Positions 34,349-41,356 of a DNA stretch of 41,356 bases are shown here, piece after piece. The position numbers and the translations under genes are program-made. The DNA is from an uncultured Sutterella sp. GTDB taxonomy: Bacteria; Pseudomonadota; Gammaproteobacteria; Burkholderiales; Burkholderiaceae_F. The first letter of the stretch is position 1. The number at the start of each line of letters is the position of its first letter. The notes under the pieces were generated by a model. It had not been told where the DNA came from and ran no database searches. It worked only from the letters and a program-made list of their open reading frames with translations. The DNA lies in the NCBI GenBank assembly GCA_905194315.1, contig CAJJRX010000020.1, positions 1 through 41,356 of the forward strand, written 5' to 3'.

Positions 34349-35599
34349 ATGCGTTTTTGTTCTTTCTGTGGACGCCCCGAAAAAGATTGTAAAGAGCTCT
34401 TTAGCGGTCTCAATGGTGAACTGCTCTGTGGAGACTGTGTACGGGCAATGGATGAGGAGCTGCGTAATCCGGTCGTGTCAGCTGACGCTGAACCTCAGGA
34501 GCAGACGCCAGCGCAGGAAAAACCGCTGCCCAGACCCAAAGAGATTTTTGATCTGCTCGACAGCTATGTGATCGGGCAGAACCGTGCCAAGCGCACGCTC
34601 GCCGTGGCCGTTTACAACCACTACAAGCGTCTGCGCAATCATGATGATGCCGCGCGTGACGTTGAACTCTCGAAGTCCAATATTCTGCTCATCGGACCGA
34701 CCGGCTCCGGGAAGACGCTGCTCGCGCAGACGCTCGCCCGTGCGCTTGATGTGCCGTTTGCGATTGCCGATGCGACCACGCTCACAGAAGCGGGTTATGT
34801 CGGTGAGGACGTCGAGAATATCGTTGCCAAACTGGTTCAGGCGGCCGACGGTGATGTGGAACGTGCCCAGCGCGGCATTATCTATCTTGACGAAATCGAC
34901 AAGATCGCCCGCAAGAGTGAAAATCCCTCCATCACCCGTGACGTTTCGGGCGAAGGGGTGCAGCAGGCACTGCTCAAACTCGTCGAAGGCACAGTTGCCT
35001 CCATGCCGGCTCAGGGCGGACGCAAAAATCCCGGCAAAGCCATGATTCAGGTGGACACCTCCCAGATTCTCTTTATCTGCGGCGGTGCGTTTGACGGGAT
35101 GCAGCACATTGTCGGCCGCCGTACGGAAAAGGCCGAGATGGGGTTTGCCGGCAAGGTCTACAGCAAGGATCCCGAGAAAAAGAGCCTCACTGCCGTTTAC
35201 GAGCAGATTGAGCCGGGTGATCTGGTGAAGTACGGTCTTATTCCTGAACTGGTCGGCCGTCTTCCTGTGATCGCCGCCCTTGAGGAGCTCGATGAGAAAG
35301 CCCTGATCAGCATCCTGACCGAGCCGAAGAACGCACTTGTGAAACAGTTCCAGGCGCTCCTTGCGATGGAAGGCGTTGATCTGGAGTTCACGCCCGAGGC
35401 GCTTCAGGCGATCGCACACAAGGCGATCACGCGTAAAACCGGTGCCCGCGGCCTGCGTTCGATTGTTGAAGGCGTGCTGCTTGACGCGATGTTTGATATC
35501 CCGACCGAGGGTAATATCGTCGGTGCACGTGTTACAAAGGACACAGTCGAAAAAGGCACGCCGGTCGAATTAATCCGCGCTTCTGAGCGCTCGGAATAA
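34349..35599 (+). CDS. clpX: ATP-dependent Clp protease ATP-binding subunit ClpX
   Basis: AAA+ unfoldase that feeds substrates to ClpP. The 416-residue protein begins with the ClpX zinc-binding domain (Cys4, Cys7, Cys27, Cys30). The AAA+ module has Walker A GPTGSGKT (Lys122), pore loop GYVGED and Walker B IIYLDEIDKIA. Other ClpX marks are GGRKNPG and LIPELVGRLPV. GGAAG lies seven bases before the ATG. The length matches E. coli (424). It follows clpP and precedes lon by about 300 bases, which include a structured leader. Confidence 0.98.
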   Translation: MRFCSFCGRPEKDCKELFSGLNGELLCGDCVRAMDEELRNPVVSADAEPQEQTPAQEKPLPRPKEIFDLLDSYVIGQNRAKRTLAVAVYNHYKRLRNHDDAARDVELSKSNILLIGPTGSGKTLLAQTLARALDVPFAIADATTLTEAGYVGEDVENIVAKLVQAADGDVERAQRGIIYLDEIDKIARKSENPSITRDVSGEGVQQALLKLVEGTVASMPAQGGRKNPGKAMIQVDTSQILFICGGAFDGMQHIVGRRTEKAEMGFAGKVYSKDPEKKSLTAVYEQIEPGDLVKYGLIPELVGRLPVIAALEELDEKALISILTEPKNALVKQFQALLAMEGVDLEFTPEALQAIAHKAITRKTGARGLRSIVEGVLLDAMFDIPTEGNIVGARVTKDTVEKGTPVELIRASERSE

Positions 35600-35644
35600 C
35601 TAGGACTGAAGAGTAGGGCGGACGTAGATTTTCGCGCATTGCGC

Positions 35645-35905
35645 TACAATAGTTGCAATAAATAAGAGTGTTCTTATCAATAATCTTGAGGCTAAGGCCG
35701 CGGTTGTTCACCGCGGCGCTGCCGCCGGAGGTTATGAATCCGAGTAGAAAAAGAACGATAGTCTGAAAGGGGCCTCCCGCTTTCAGAGTTCATAGCCGCC
35801 AGAGACCTGTACCCGAAGCGTTCGGGTCTCTTCCCGAACATTGCGGCAGGCATCCTCCTGACAGTGGAACACTCCTCTTTACAAGTTTAATGATGGTTGA
35901 TTGAG
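35645..35905 (+). promoter_or_regulatory. lon promoter -10 and multibranched structured leader
   Basis: A -10-like TACAAT (35645-35650) is followed by a leader of about 250 bases with dense base pairing. CCGCGG/CCGCGG forms a hairpin at 35697-35717. CTGCCGC (35719-35725) pairs with GCGGCAG (35843-35849) and closes a junction. Inside it are a long arm GGTTATGAA/TTCATAGCC (35730-35738 with 35789-35797) capped by CTGAAAGG..CTTTCAG (35763-35786), and a second arm ACCCGAA/TTCGGGT (35811-35827). No known riboswitch class was recognised. No matching -35 was found. Confidence 0.55.
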
Positions 35906-38404
35906 ATGAAAAAAGTCGCTAAGTACCCTGAAAAAGTCACACTCCCGGCGCTTGCCATTCGGGATGTGATTGTGTTCCCGTTTACCCGATCCCCGATCTT
36001 TATGGGTCGGGACAAGTCGATCAAAGCCGCTGAGCTCTCACGCGGTGATTATGAATCGCGGATTCTGCTCATCACGCAGAAGGATGCCAGGGTTGACAAC
36101 CCCGAACAGAAGGATCTGTATGAGGTGGCAACGCTTGCCAACCTCGAACAGCTCCTGCGCCTGCCTGACGGAACGGTAAAGGCGCTCGTATACGGTCTTG
36201 AACGTTACCGTGTCCTGAAAGTTTTTGAGGAAAACGGCTCGCTCTTTGCCGAGTGTGAACGCGTCGCGCCTCCGGTACTCTCCGACAAGGAAAAGGCACT
36301 GTACGTGCGTGCGCTGCGCGAAGTGTGGAAGACGGCTGCCGATCTTGATCGCACTCAGATGGAAGTGTTCACGAAGTACGGTGACGTTGAGGATCTTGAC
36401 AACATGATCGGTATCGTGGCTTCCGCGGCGAAGTTCTCGACGCAGGAGAAAGCCGAAGTTCTGATGGAACTCGGCTGGGGCCGCCGTATTGAACGCATCA
36501 GCGAACTGCTCGAACGTGAGGTGCAGCTGCGTGACATCCAGCAGCGTATTGACAACCGTGTCAAGCGCCAGATGGAGAAGAATCAGCGCGAGTACTACCT
36601 CAATGAACAGATCAAGGCCATCCGCCGTGAACTCGGTGATGACAATCCCGAGGGGGAAACCAACGAGTTTACCGAGTGGGAGGAGAAGATCCGTAAGGCC
36701 AAGCTTCCGAGCGAAGTGGAAAAGGCCGCCCGTCAGGAACTCAAGCGTCTGCGTCAGATGCCGCCCATGAGCAGTGAGGCTGCTGTGGTGCGCAGCTATC
36801 TGGACAACCTCCTTGAAATTCCCTGGACGAAGTCGAGCCGGGTGTCGACTGACCTGAAAAAGGCCCGTCAGATTCTCGATGAGGACCATGCCGGTCTTGA
36901 TAAGATCAAGGACCGTATTCTGGAATACCTTGCCGTGCAAAAGCGCGTGGGCAAGATGAAGGCGCCGATTCTGTGCCTTGTGGGCGCTCCGGGTGTGGGC
37001 AAAACCTCGCTCGGCGAGTCCATCGCCCGTGCCACAGGCCGTAAGTATGTCCGTATGGCGCTCGGCGGCGTGCATGATGAAAGCGAAATCCGCGGTCACC
37101 GCCGTACGTATGTCGGCTCCATGCCCGGACAGATCATCAAGGCGATGATCCGCGCCGGCGTGCGCAATCCGCTGTTTCTGCTTGACGAAATCGACAAGCT
37201 CGGTCATGACTACCGCGGCGACCCTGCGGCTGCGCTGCTCGAAGTGCTCGATCCGGAACAGAACAACACCTTCCAGGATCACTACATTGAGCTCAACTAT
37301 GACCTCTCGGATGTGATGTTTGTGGCGACCTCCAACAGCTACAACATCCCCGGTCCGCTGCTTGACCGTATGGAGGTCATCAGCCTCTCGGGCTATACCG
37401 AAGAGGAAAAACTCAATATCGCCAGGAAGCATCTGATTCCCAAGCAGCTGCGTCTGAACGGTCTTGTCGAAGGCGAAGTCGAAATCACTGACGATGCCAT
37501 TCGCGGCATTGTCCGCTACTACACCCGTGAGGCCGGTGTGCGCGGTCTGGAACGCTCGATCGGTTCGATTCTGCGCAAGGTTGTGCTTGCCCGTGAAACC
37601 GGCGACGGCACCGGGGACAAACCGAAGACCCGCACAAGCCGCCGTATGAAGCGCTCTGAGCCGGTGCAGCTCACCCGCGTTGAGGAAAAGGATCTGCATA
37701 CCTATCTCGGTATTCCCCGCTTTACGGTCGAATTCGCCGAGAAGGAACCCCGTGTGGGTGTTGTCAACGGCCTGGCCTGGACCGAAGTGGGCGGTGATCT
37801 GCTCCTCATTGAAGCGCAGGTCTTCCCCGGCAAAGGCAATATCCAGCGTACCGGCAGCCTCGGCGACGTGATGAAGGAAAGTGTGGAGGCCGCCCGCAGT
37901 GTGGTGCGTGCCCGCGCCGAACAGTTCGGCATCAAGTCTGACGTGTTCTACTCGACAGACCTGCACGTGCACTATCCTGACGGTGCCACGCCCAAGGATG
38001 GTCCTTCCGCCGGTGCCGCCACGACGACCGCTATTGTTTCCGCGATGACGGGTATTGCCGTCAAAAGCGATGTGGCAATGACCGGTGAGATCAACCTGCA
38101 CGGCGATGTGCTGCCGATCGGCGGGTTGAAGGAGAAGGTTCTCGCTGCACTGCGTGCGGGATGCAAGACCGTGATTATCCCGGAGGAAAACCGCCGCGAT
38201 ATCGAGGATATTCCCGAGGGCGCCCGTAAGGCCCTTGACATTGTGCCTGTCAAGAGCATCGATGATGTGCTCAAGCTTGCACTGGTCAGGATGCCCGAAC
38301 CGCTCAAGGAGAGCAAGAAAAAGGAAGTCAAGTCTGAGTCAGCCGCCATTGTGCCGCCTAAAAAACGCACAGGGACGAAGCGTCAGCCTGCTTCCGTAAA
38401 CTAA
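35906..38404 (+). CDS. lon: ATP-dependent protease Lon (LonA)
   Basis: Soluble AAA+ serine protease that removes damaged and regulatory proteins. The 832 residues comprise an N-terminal LAN substrate-binding domain (PALAIRDVIVFPF), coiled coil, AAA+ module with GAPGVGKTS and FLLDEIDKL, and the protease domain. The Ser-Lys dyad is Ser701 (DGPSAG) and Lys744 (second Lys of GGLKEK). ATG 35906 (MKKVAKYPEK) is used; a TTG three codons upstream is in frame. Two features exceed E. coli Lon (784 residues): a basic insert between AAA+ and protease domains (about 570-590, RTSRRMKRSE) and a Lys-rich tail (about 800-832). Both could bind DNA or polyphosphate (inference). A long structured leader precedes it. 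Confidence 0.97.
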   Translation: MKKVAKYPEKVTLPALAIRDVIVFPFTRSPIFMGRDKSIKAAELSRGDYESRILLITQKDARVDNPEQKDLYEVATLANLEQLLRLPDGTVKALVYGLERYRVLKVFEENGSLFAECERVAPPVLSDKEKALYVRALREVWKTAADLDRTQMEVFTKYGDVEDLDNMIGIVASAAKFSTQEKAEVLMELGWGRRIERISELLEREVQLRDIQQRIDNRVKRQMEKNQREYYLNEQIKAIRRELGDDNPEGETNEFTEWEEKIRKAKLPSEVEKAARQELKRLRQMPPMSSEAAVVRSYLDNLLEIPWTKSSRVSTDLKKARQILDEDHAGLDKIKDRILEYLAVQKRVGKMKAPILCLVGAPGVGKTSLGESIARATGRKYVRMALGGVHDESEIRGHRRTYVGSMPGQIIKAMIRAGVRNPLFLLDEIDKLGHDYRGDPAAALLEVLDPEQNNTFQDHYIELNYDLSDVMFVATSNSYNIPGPLLDRMEVISLSGYTEEEKLNIARKHLIPKQLRLNGLVEGEVEITDDAIRGIVRYYTREAGVRGLERSIGSILRKVVLARETGDGTGDKPKTRTSRRMKRSEPVQLTRVEEKDLHTYLGIPRFTVEFAEKEPRVGVVNGLAWTEVGGDLLLIEAQVFPGKGNIQRTGSLGDVMKESVEAARSVVRARAEQFGIKSDVFYSTDLHVHYPDGATPKDGPSAGAATTTAIVSAMTGIAVKSDVAMTGEINLHGDVLPIGGLKEKVLAALRAGCKTVIIPEENRRDIEDIPEGARKALDIVPVKSIDDVLKLALVRMPEPLKESKKKEVKSESAAIVPPKKRTGTKRQPASVN

Positions 38405-38413
38405 GAGCCGATT

Positions 38414-38465
38414 AAACCGCGATTCTCAAAGCCGTCACACGACTTAAGGGGAGTCGCGGTTTTTT
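38414..38465 (+). terminator. rho-independent terminator of lon
   Basis: AAACCGCGA (38414-38422) pairs with TCGCGGTTT (38454-38462), followed by T to 38465. A smaller GACT/AGTC pair lies inside. It ends 20 bases before the hup start. Confidence 0.82.
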
Positions 38466-38485
38466 AGGTGTTTAAGGAGAAGACG

Positions 38486-38755
38486 ATGAACAAAACAGAC
38501 CTCATCGAAAAAATCGCTATGCGCACTGACCTGAGCAAAAACAAAGCTGCTCTTGCGCTTGATGCAACCATGGAAGAGATCATCGCCGCTCTTCAGCGCG
38601 GTGACTATGTCCGTCTTCAGGGCTTCGGCACGTTCTATGTTGTCGAAAGCAAGGCCCGAAAGTACCACAATCCCCGCGGGGGCGTATTTGAGGTGGAAAA
38701 CCGCCGCTATCCCAAATTTAGGGTAGCGCAGGCTATGAAGGATGTTGTAAAATAA
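38486..38755 (+). CDS. hupB: HU-family DNA-binding protein
   Basis: Small nucleoid protein that bends DNA as a dimer. The start MNKTDLIEKIA is the classic HU N-terminus and the length is 89 residues. The flexible DNA-binding arm carries the NPRG motif (KYHNPRGG) where most HU have NPQTG, with Pro retained for DNA intercalation. VENRRYPKFRVAQAMKDVV replaces the usual IPASKVPAFKAGKALKD, so this is a divergent HU. AAGGAG lies seven bases before ATG 38486. The lon-hup order is standard in Proteobacteria. tRNA-Val starts 28 bases after the stop with no terminator seen. Confidence 0.92.
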   Translation: MNKTDLIEKIAMRTDLSKNKAALALDATMEEIIAALQRGDYVRLQGFGTFYVVESKARKYHNPRGGVFEVENRRYPKFRVAQAMKDVVK

Positions 38756-38783
38756 CAGTTCTGCTCAAGCGAAATGGTACTGA

Positions 38784-38859
38784 GGGTGCTTAGCTCAGTT
38801 GGTAGAGCGGCGCCTTTACACGGCGTAGGTCGGGAGTTCGAGACTCTCAGCACCCACCA
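38784..38859 (+). tRNA. tRNA-Val (anticodon UAC)
   Basis: A 76-base tRNA with encoded CCA. The acceptor stem pairs GGGTGCT with AGCACCC, the D loop is AGCTCAGTTGGTAGAGC, the anticodon loop is CTTTACA with anticodon TAC, and the T loop is GAGTTCGAGACTC. Probably co-transcribed with hup. Confidence 0.97.
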
Positions 38860-38889
38860 GATAATTTTCGGTGTTTTCAGGAAAGTATC

Positions 38890-38917
38890 TTGACAGTTCC
38901 CGAAAGTTATGTATAAT
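38890..38917 (+). promoter_or_regulatory. strong sigma70-type promoter of tRNA-Asp
   Basis: Consensus -35 TTGACA (38890-38895), 16-base spacer, consensus -10 TATAAT (38912-38917), placed 34 bases before the tRNA 5' end. Confidence 0.8.
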
Positions 38918-38951
38918 TTCGCTTCTCAGTGTGATACTGCTCACAGGAATT

Positions 38952-39028
38952 GGAGTGGTAGCTCAGTTGGTTAGAGTATCGGCCTGTCACGCCGAGGGTC
39001 GCGGGTTCGAGCCCCGTTCACTCCGCCA
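38952..39028 (+). tRNA. tRNA-Asp (anticodon GUC)
   Basis: A 77-base tRNA with encoded CCA. The acceptor stem is GGAGTGG with TCACTCC, the D arm is AGCTCAGTTGGTTAGAGT, the anticodon loop is CTGTCAC with anticodon GTC, and the T arm is CGGGTTCGAGCCCCG. Its queuosine-modified form is the substrate of the GluQ enzyme also encoded in this window. Confidence 0.97.
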
Positions 39029-39042
39029 CGCTTCTTATACGG

Positions 39043-39078
39043 AATCCCGGGTGTCTGACGGACACCGCGGGATTTTTT
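39043..39078 (+). terminator. rho-independent terminator after tRNA-Asp
   Basis: AATCCCG-GTGTC pairs with GACAC-CGGGATT-type sequence (39043-39055 with 39061-39074), loop TGACG, then a T run to 39078. The 268 bases from here to ppiD hold no recognised gene; the ppiD promoter was not identified by eye. Confidence 0.85.
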
Positions 39079-39346
39079 GTTTTCTCCGGCGCGGCCTGTG
39101 TGCAACGCTTTGTCACGGCTTTGCGGCACAAAATCAGGATCGCTTCTTTCGTGGCGCACGGAAATTCGCTAAAATCAGTCTTCATGTCCGTGTTCGCGCA
39201 GAGCAGTGCGCGGGCCCACGGAAAAAACAAAATAAGAAAAGTCTCATCTCTTCAGGGCAATACCGCCCGCTGAGATGCGACCGCTCACTGAGCGCTGCGG
39301 ACAGTGTCAGGCTGTCCGCATTCAATCAGGAAAAATAAGGAATACC

Positions 39347-41257
39347 ATGCTTGACGCATTTCGAAATCATAAGCGCTGGCTGATGTTTATCGCCATGGTG
39401 CTGATTATTCCTAGTTTTGTCGTGACCGGGATTTACAGCTACAACCGCATCCGGCAATCTGACAACGCCATTATCAAGATCGGCGAGGTATCAATCACCC
39501 CTGAAATGTTTGACCGTCAGAAGCGTGTCCAGCTCGAAGAGCTCCGCGCCCAGCTCGGTGAAAACTTCAAGGCCTCGATGCTTGACAACAGGGAAGGCCG
39601 TCAGAGCATCCTTGATCAGCTTGCCAACCAGAGCGCTGTGGAGCAGTCCGTCAAGAATAATTTCATCAGCATCAGTGAAGCCGATGCCGTCTCTGTGATC
39701 AAGGGAACAACCGCTTTCCAGGAGGACGGCAAGTTTGTGCCGGCCCGCTATGAACAGTTCCTGCGCAGCCGCGGTACCTCCGACCAGGCTTTCGTGCTTG
39801 AAATGCGTCAGGACCTCGCCCGTCAGACGCTGACCACCGGCGTGTTCAATTCCGCACTCGTTCCTCAGCCTGTGGTGGAAAATCTCCACCGTGCGCTCAC
39901 GATCAAGAGTGAAATGCGCACCCGTGTGCTCGACGTGAATGCCTTCCTTTCGCAGGTGAAGGTGACGCCGGAGGACGTGAAGGCCAACTATGACGCCAAC
40001 ACCAAGCGCTTTACCGCTCCTGAAGAGGTTTCTATCGAATACCTGACGCTCTCGCCCGAAGACATCAAGGTCGATGCCAAGGCGAGCGAAGAGGAAATGC
40101 GCACGTACTACGAACAGAACAAGAACCGCTGGGGCGTGCCTGAAGAACGCCGTGCGAGCCATATCCTGATTGCTTTTGATGAAAAGAAGAAGGATGTTGA
40201 AGCCACGCGCAAGAAGGCCGAAGAGGTTCTCGCCAAGGTGAAGGCCGATCCGGAAAACTTTGCCAAATACGCCAAAGAGTTCTCCAACGACCCGGGTTCC
40301 GCCGGTGAGGGTGGTGACCTTGGATTCTTCGGTCACGGTGCCATGGTTGAACCCTTTGAAAAGGCTGTGTTTGCCGCAAACAAGGGTGAGATTGTCGGTC
40401 CTGTTGAAACCGAATACGGTTTCCACATCATTGATGTGACCGACGTGCGTCCCTCCACGGTCAAGCCTTATGAACAGGTCCGCGGCGAGATTGAAAAGAA
40501 CTACAAACAGCAGCAGGCTGTGCGCGAGTTTGCACAGAAGGCCGAAGACTTCACGAACATGTCCTATGAACGTCCGGAAAGCCTCCAGCCGCTCGCCGAG
40601 AAGTTCGGTCTGAAGATTCAGAAGGCGGAGAACATCACGCGTGACGGTCCGCTCAATCCTGCTCTGCGTGCGCTCATCAACGACCACGTTGTTGAAAGCC
40701 TCTTCTCTGAAGACGCACTCAAGGAAAAGCACAACACCTCCGCGATTGAAGTCCGTCCGAACGTGCTCATCACGGCTCGTGTGGTCAAGCACACGCCGCA
40801 GCACCTGCGTCCCCTCGATGAGGTTCGTGCCGACATTGAAAAGGAAATCAGTCTGAGTCGTGCCGCTGAACTCGCTGAGGCTGCCGGCCAGAAGCTGATT
40901 GCCGACGAAAGCAAGTCGGGCAAGCTTGAAGGCTTCTCTGAAGCCCGCTCGGTCTCGCTCTCCAATCCGATGAACATCTCTCAGGATCTCGTGCTGCGTG
41001 CCGCCATGATGGATGACAAGACGCTCCCGGGCTTTACCGGTGTGCGCCTGCCTGACGGCTCCTATGCGGTGGCTCAGGTCACCCGGCACGAATACACCGC
41101 GCCCAAACCCGGTGAGCTCGAAAGCATCCGTAAGGAGCTTGACAGTCTCTACGGCAACAATGAGGTGCTCGTTTATATGAGCTCTCTGCGTAAGGTGCTC
41201 GGTGAGGAACTCCTGCGTCCGTCCTTTGTGGAAGGTCAGCAGGAAGGCGCTGAATAA
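39347..41257 (+). CDS. ppiD: periplasmic folding chaperone PpiD (SurA N-terminal and parvulin domains)
   Basis: Inner-membrane-anchored chaperone that meets proteins leaving the Sec translocon. One signal-anchor helix (WLMFIAMVLIIPSFVVTGIY, about 11-30) places the rest in the periplasm. A SurA_N-like helical domain follows (to about 230). The parvulin domain is at about 265-370, with RRASHILIAF, DPGSAGEGGDLGFFG and TEYGFHIIDV. A second helical part completes 636 residues (E. coli 623). The GGDLGFFG strand and following loop are intact, though E. coli PpiD itself is a poor isomerase. AAGGA lies five bases before ATG 39347. Its position behind hup and tRNA-Asp is typical. Confidence 0.95.
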   Translation: MLDAFRNHKRWLMFIAMVLIIPSFVVTGIYSYNRIRQSDNAIIKIGEVSITPEMFDRQKRVQLEELRAQLGENFKASMLDNREGRQSILDQLANQSAVEQSVKNNFISISEADAVSVIKGTTAFQEDGKFVPARYEQFLRSRGTSDQAFVLEMRQDLARQTLTTGVFNSALVPQPVVENLHRALTIKSEMRTRVLDVNAFLSQVKVTPEDVKANYDANTKRFTAPEEVSIEYLTLSPEDIKVDAKASEEEMRTYYEQNKNRWGVPEERRASHILIAFDEKKKDVEATRKKAEEVLAKVKADPENFAKYAKEFSNDPGSAGEGGDLGFFGHGAMVEPFEKAVFAANKGEIVGPVETEYGFHIIDVTDVRPSTVKPYEQVRGEIEKNYKQQQAVREFAQKAEDFTNMSYERPESLQPLAEKFGLKIQKAENITRDGPLNPALRALINDHVVESLFSEDALKEKHNTSAIEVRPNVLITARVVKHTPQHLRPLDEVRADIEKEISLSRAAELAEAAGQKLIADESKSGKLEGFSEARSVSLSNPMNISQDLVLRAAMMDDKTLPGFTGVRLPDGSYAVAQVTRHEYTAPKPGELESIRKELDSLYGNNEVLVYMSSLRKVLGEELLRPSFVEGQQEGAE

Positions 41258-41272
41258 TTCCGGCTGATAGAG

Positions 41273-41307
41273 AAAGCGACAGACCGCTCCGGTCTGTCGC
41301 TTTTTTT
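41273..41307 (+). terminator. rho-independent terminator of ppiD, target of the intron
   Basis: AAAGCGACAGACC (41273-41285) pairs with GGTCTGTCGCTTT (41291-41303), loop GCTCC, followed by T to 41307. The group IIC intron begins at the next base. Confidence 0.93.
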
Positions 41308-41356
41308 GTGTGCTCGGCATGAGCATGTGTTAACGGGTGAAAGTCCCGAGAGGAGC
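41308..41356 (+). mobile_element. 5' end of a group IIC intron, partial
   Basis: The 49 bases begin GTGTG, the group II 5' splice consensus. GCTCGGCATGAGC (41312-41324) follows, the small first hairpin seen as GCCCGGCAUGGGU in the Oceanobacillus iheyensis IIC intron. GGGTGAAAGTCCCGA (41335-41349) then matches the GGGUGAGAGUCCCGA stretch of the same intron. Insertion directly after a terminator T tract is the known target preference of class C introns. The ribozyme body and any reverse transcriptase/maturase lie beyond the window. An intron of another class is unlikely given the target. Confidence 0.82.

Noticed and set aside
39491..41326. A 611-codon open frame antisense to ppiD, and similar long frames antisense to lon, tig and eno
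   Set aside because: These are shadows caused by G/C-rich third codon positions. The sense proteins have full domain structure.

Overview
The window is a core-chromosome segment of a Gram-negative betaproteobacterium of the order Burkholderiales. Four blocks have gene orders common in that order: pyrG-kdsA-eno-ftsB; rne divergent from rluC; lplT divergent from alr-radA; and tig-clpP-clpX-lon-hup-tRNA-Val-tRNA-Asp-ppiD. A Sutterellaceae (Sutterella-like) gut organism is my best guess, from the exported fumarate-reductase-type flavoprotein and the moderately high G+C. That family assignment is inference; no rRNA is present to test it.

Layout. 1-55 is the 3' tail of a group II intron. 296-4896 (+) is CTP synthase, KDO-8-phosphate synthase, enolase and FtsB. 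4942-9599 (-) holds a SlyD-type prolyl isomerase, a DUF805 membrane protein, BamC, a methyltransferase, a site-2-protease-like membrane protease and a PHP phosphoesterase. hslO (+) follows, then a decayed oxidoreductase fragment, gluQ and rne (both -). A 1.36-kb gene-free region separates rne from rluC. rluC, a HAD phosphatase, an exported flavoprotein and sbcD-sbcC follow on +. lplT (-) faces sbcC and diverges from alr-radA. Next come an orphan UreE-like protein with a spectacular Cys/His tail, tRNA-Leu (-) and an unknown lipoprotein (-). The right part is the protein-quality-control block: trigger factor, ClpP, ClpX, Lon, HU, two tRNAs and PpiD. The window ends 49 bases into the 5' end of a group IIC intron, inserted exactly after the ppiD terminator.

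How the genes work together. Most are housekeeping: nucleotide, LPS and glycolytic enzymes; outer-membrane assembly (BamC, PpiD, LplT); RNA processing (RNase E, RluC, GluQ, RNase AM-like PHP protein); DNA repair (SbcCD, RadA); and proteostasis (Hsp33, trigger factor, ClpXP, Lon, SlyD, PpiD). The unusual material lies between and inside these genes. It comprises the UreE-like metal-tail protein without urease genes, a SbcC without the zinc-hook cysteines, a flavoprotein lacking two fumarate reductase residues, structured leaders upstream of lon, tig and rne, and a possible terminator/SD switch between rne and gluQ. No CRISPR array, IS transposase, prophage or defence island is visible.
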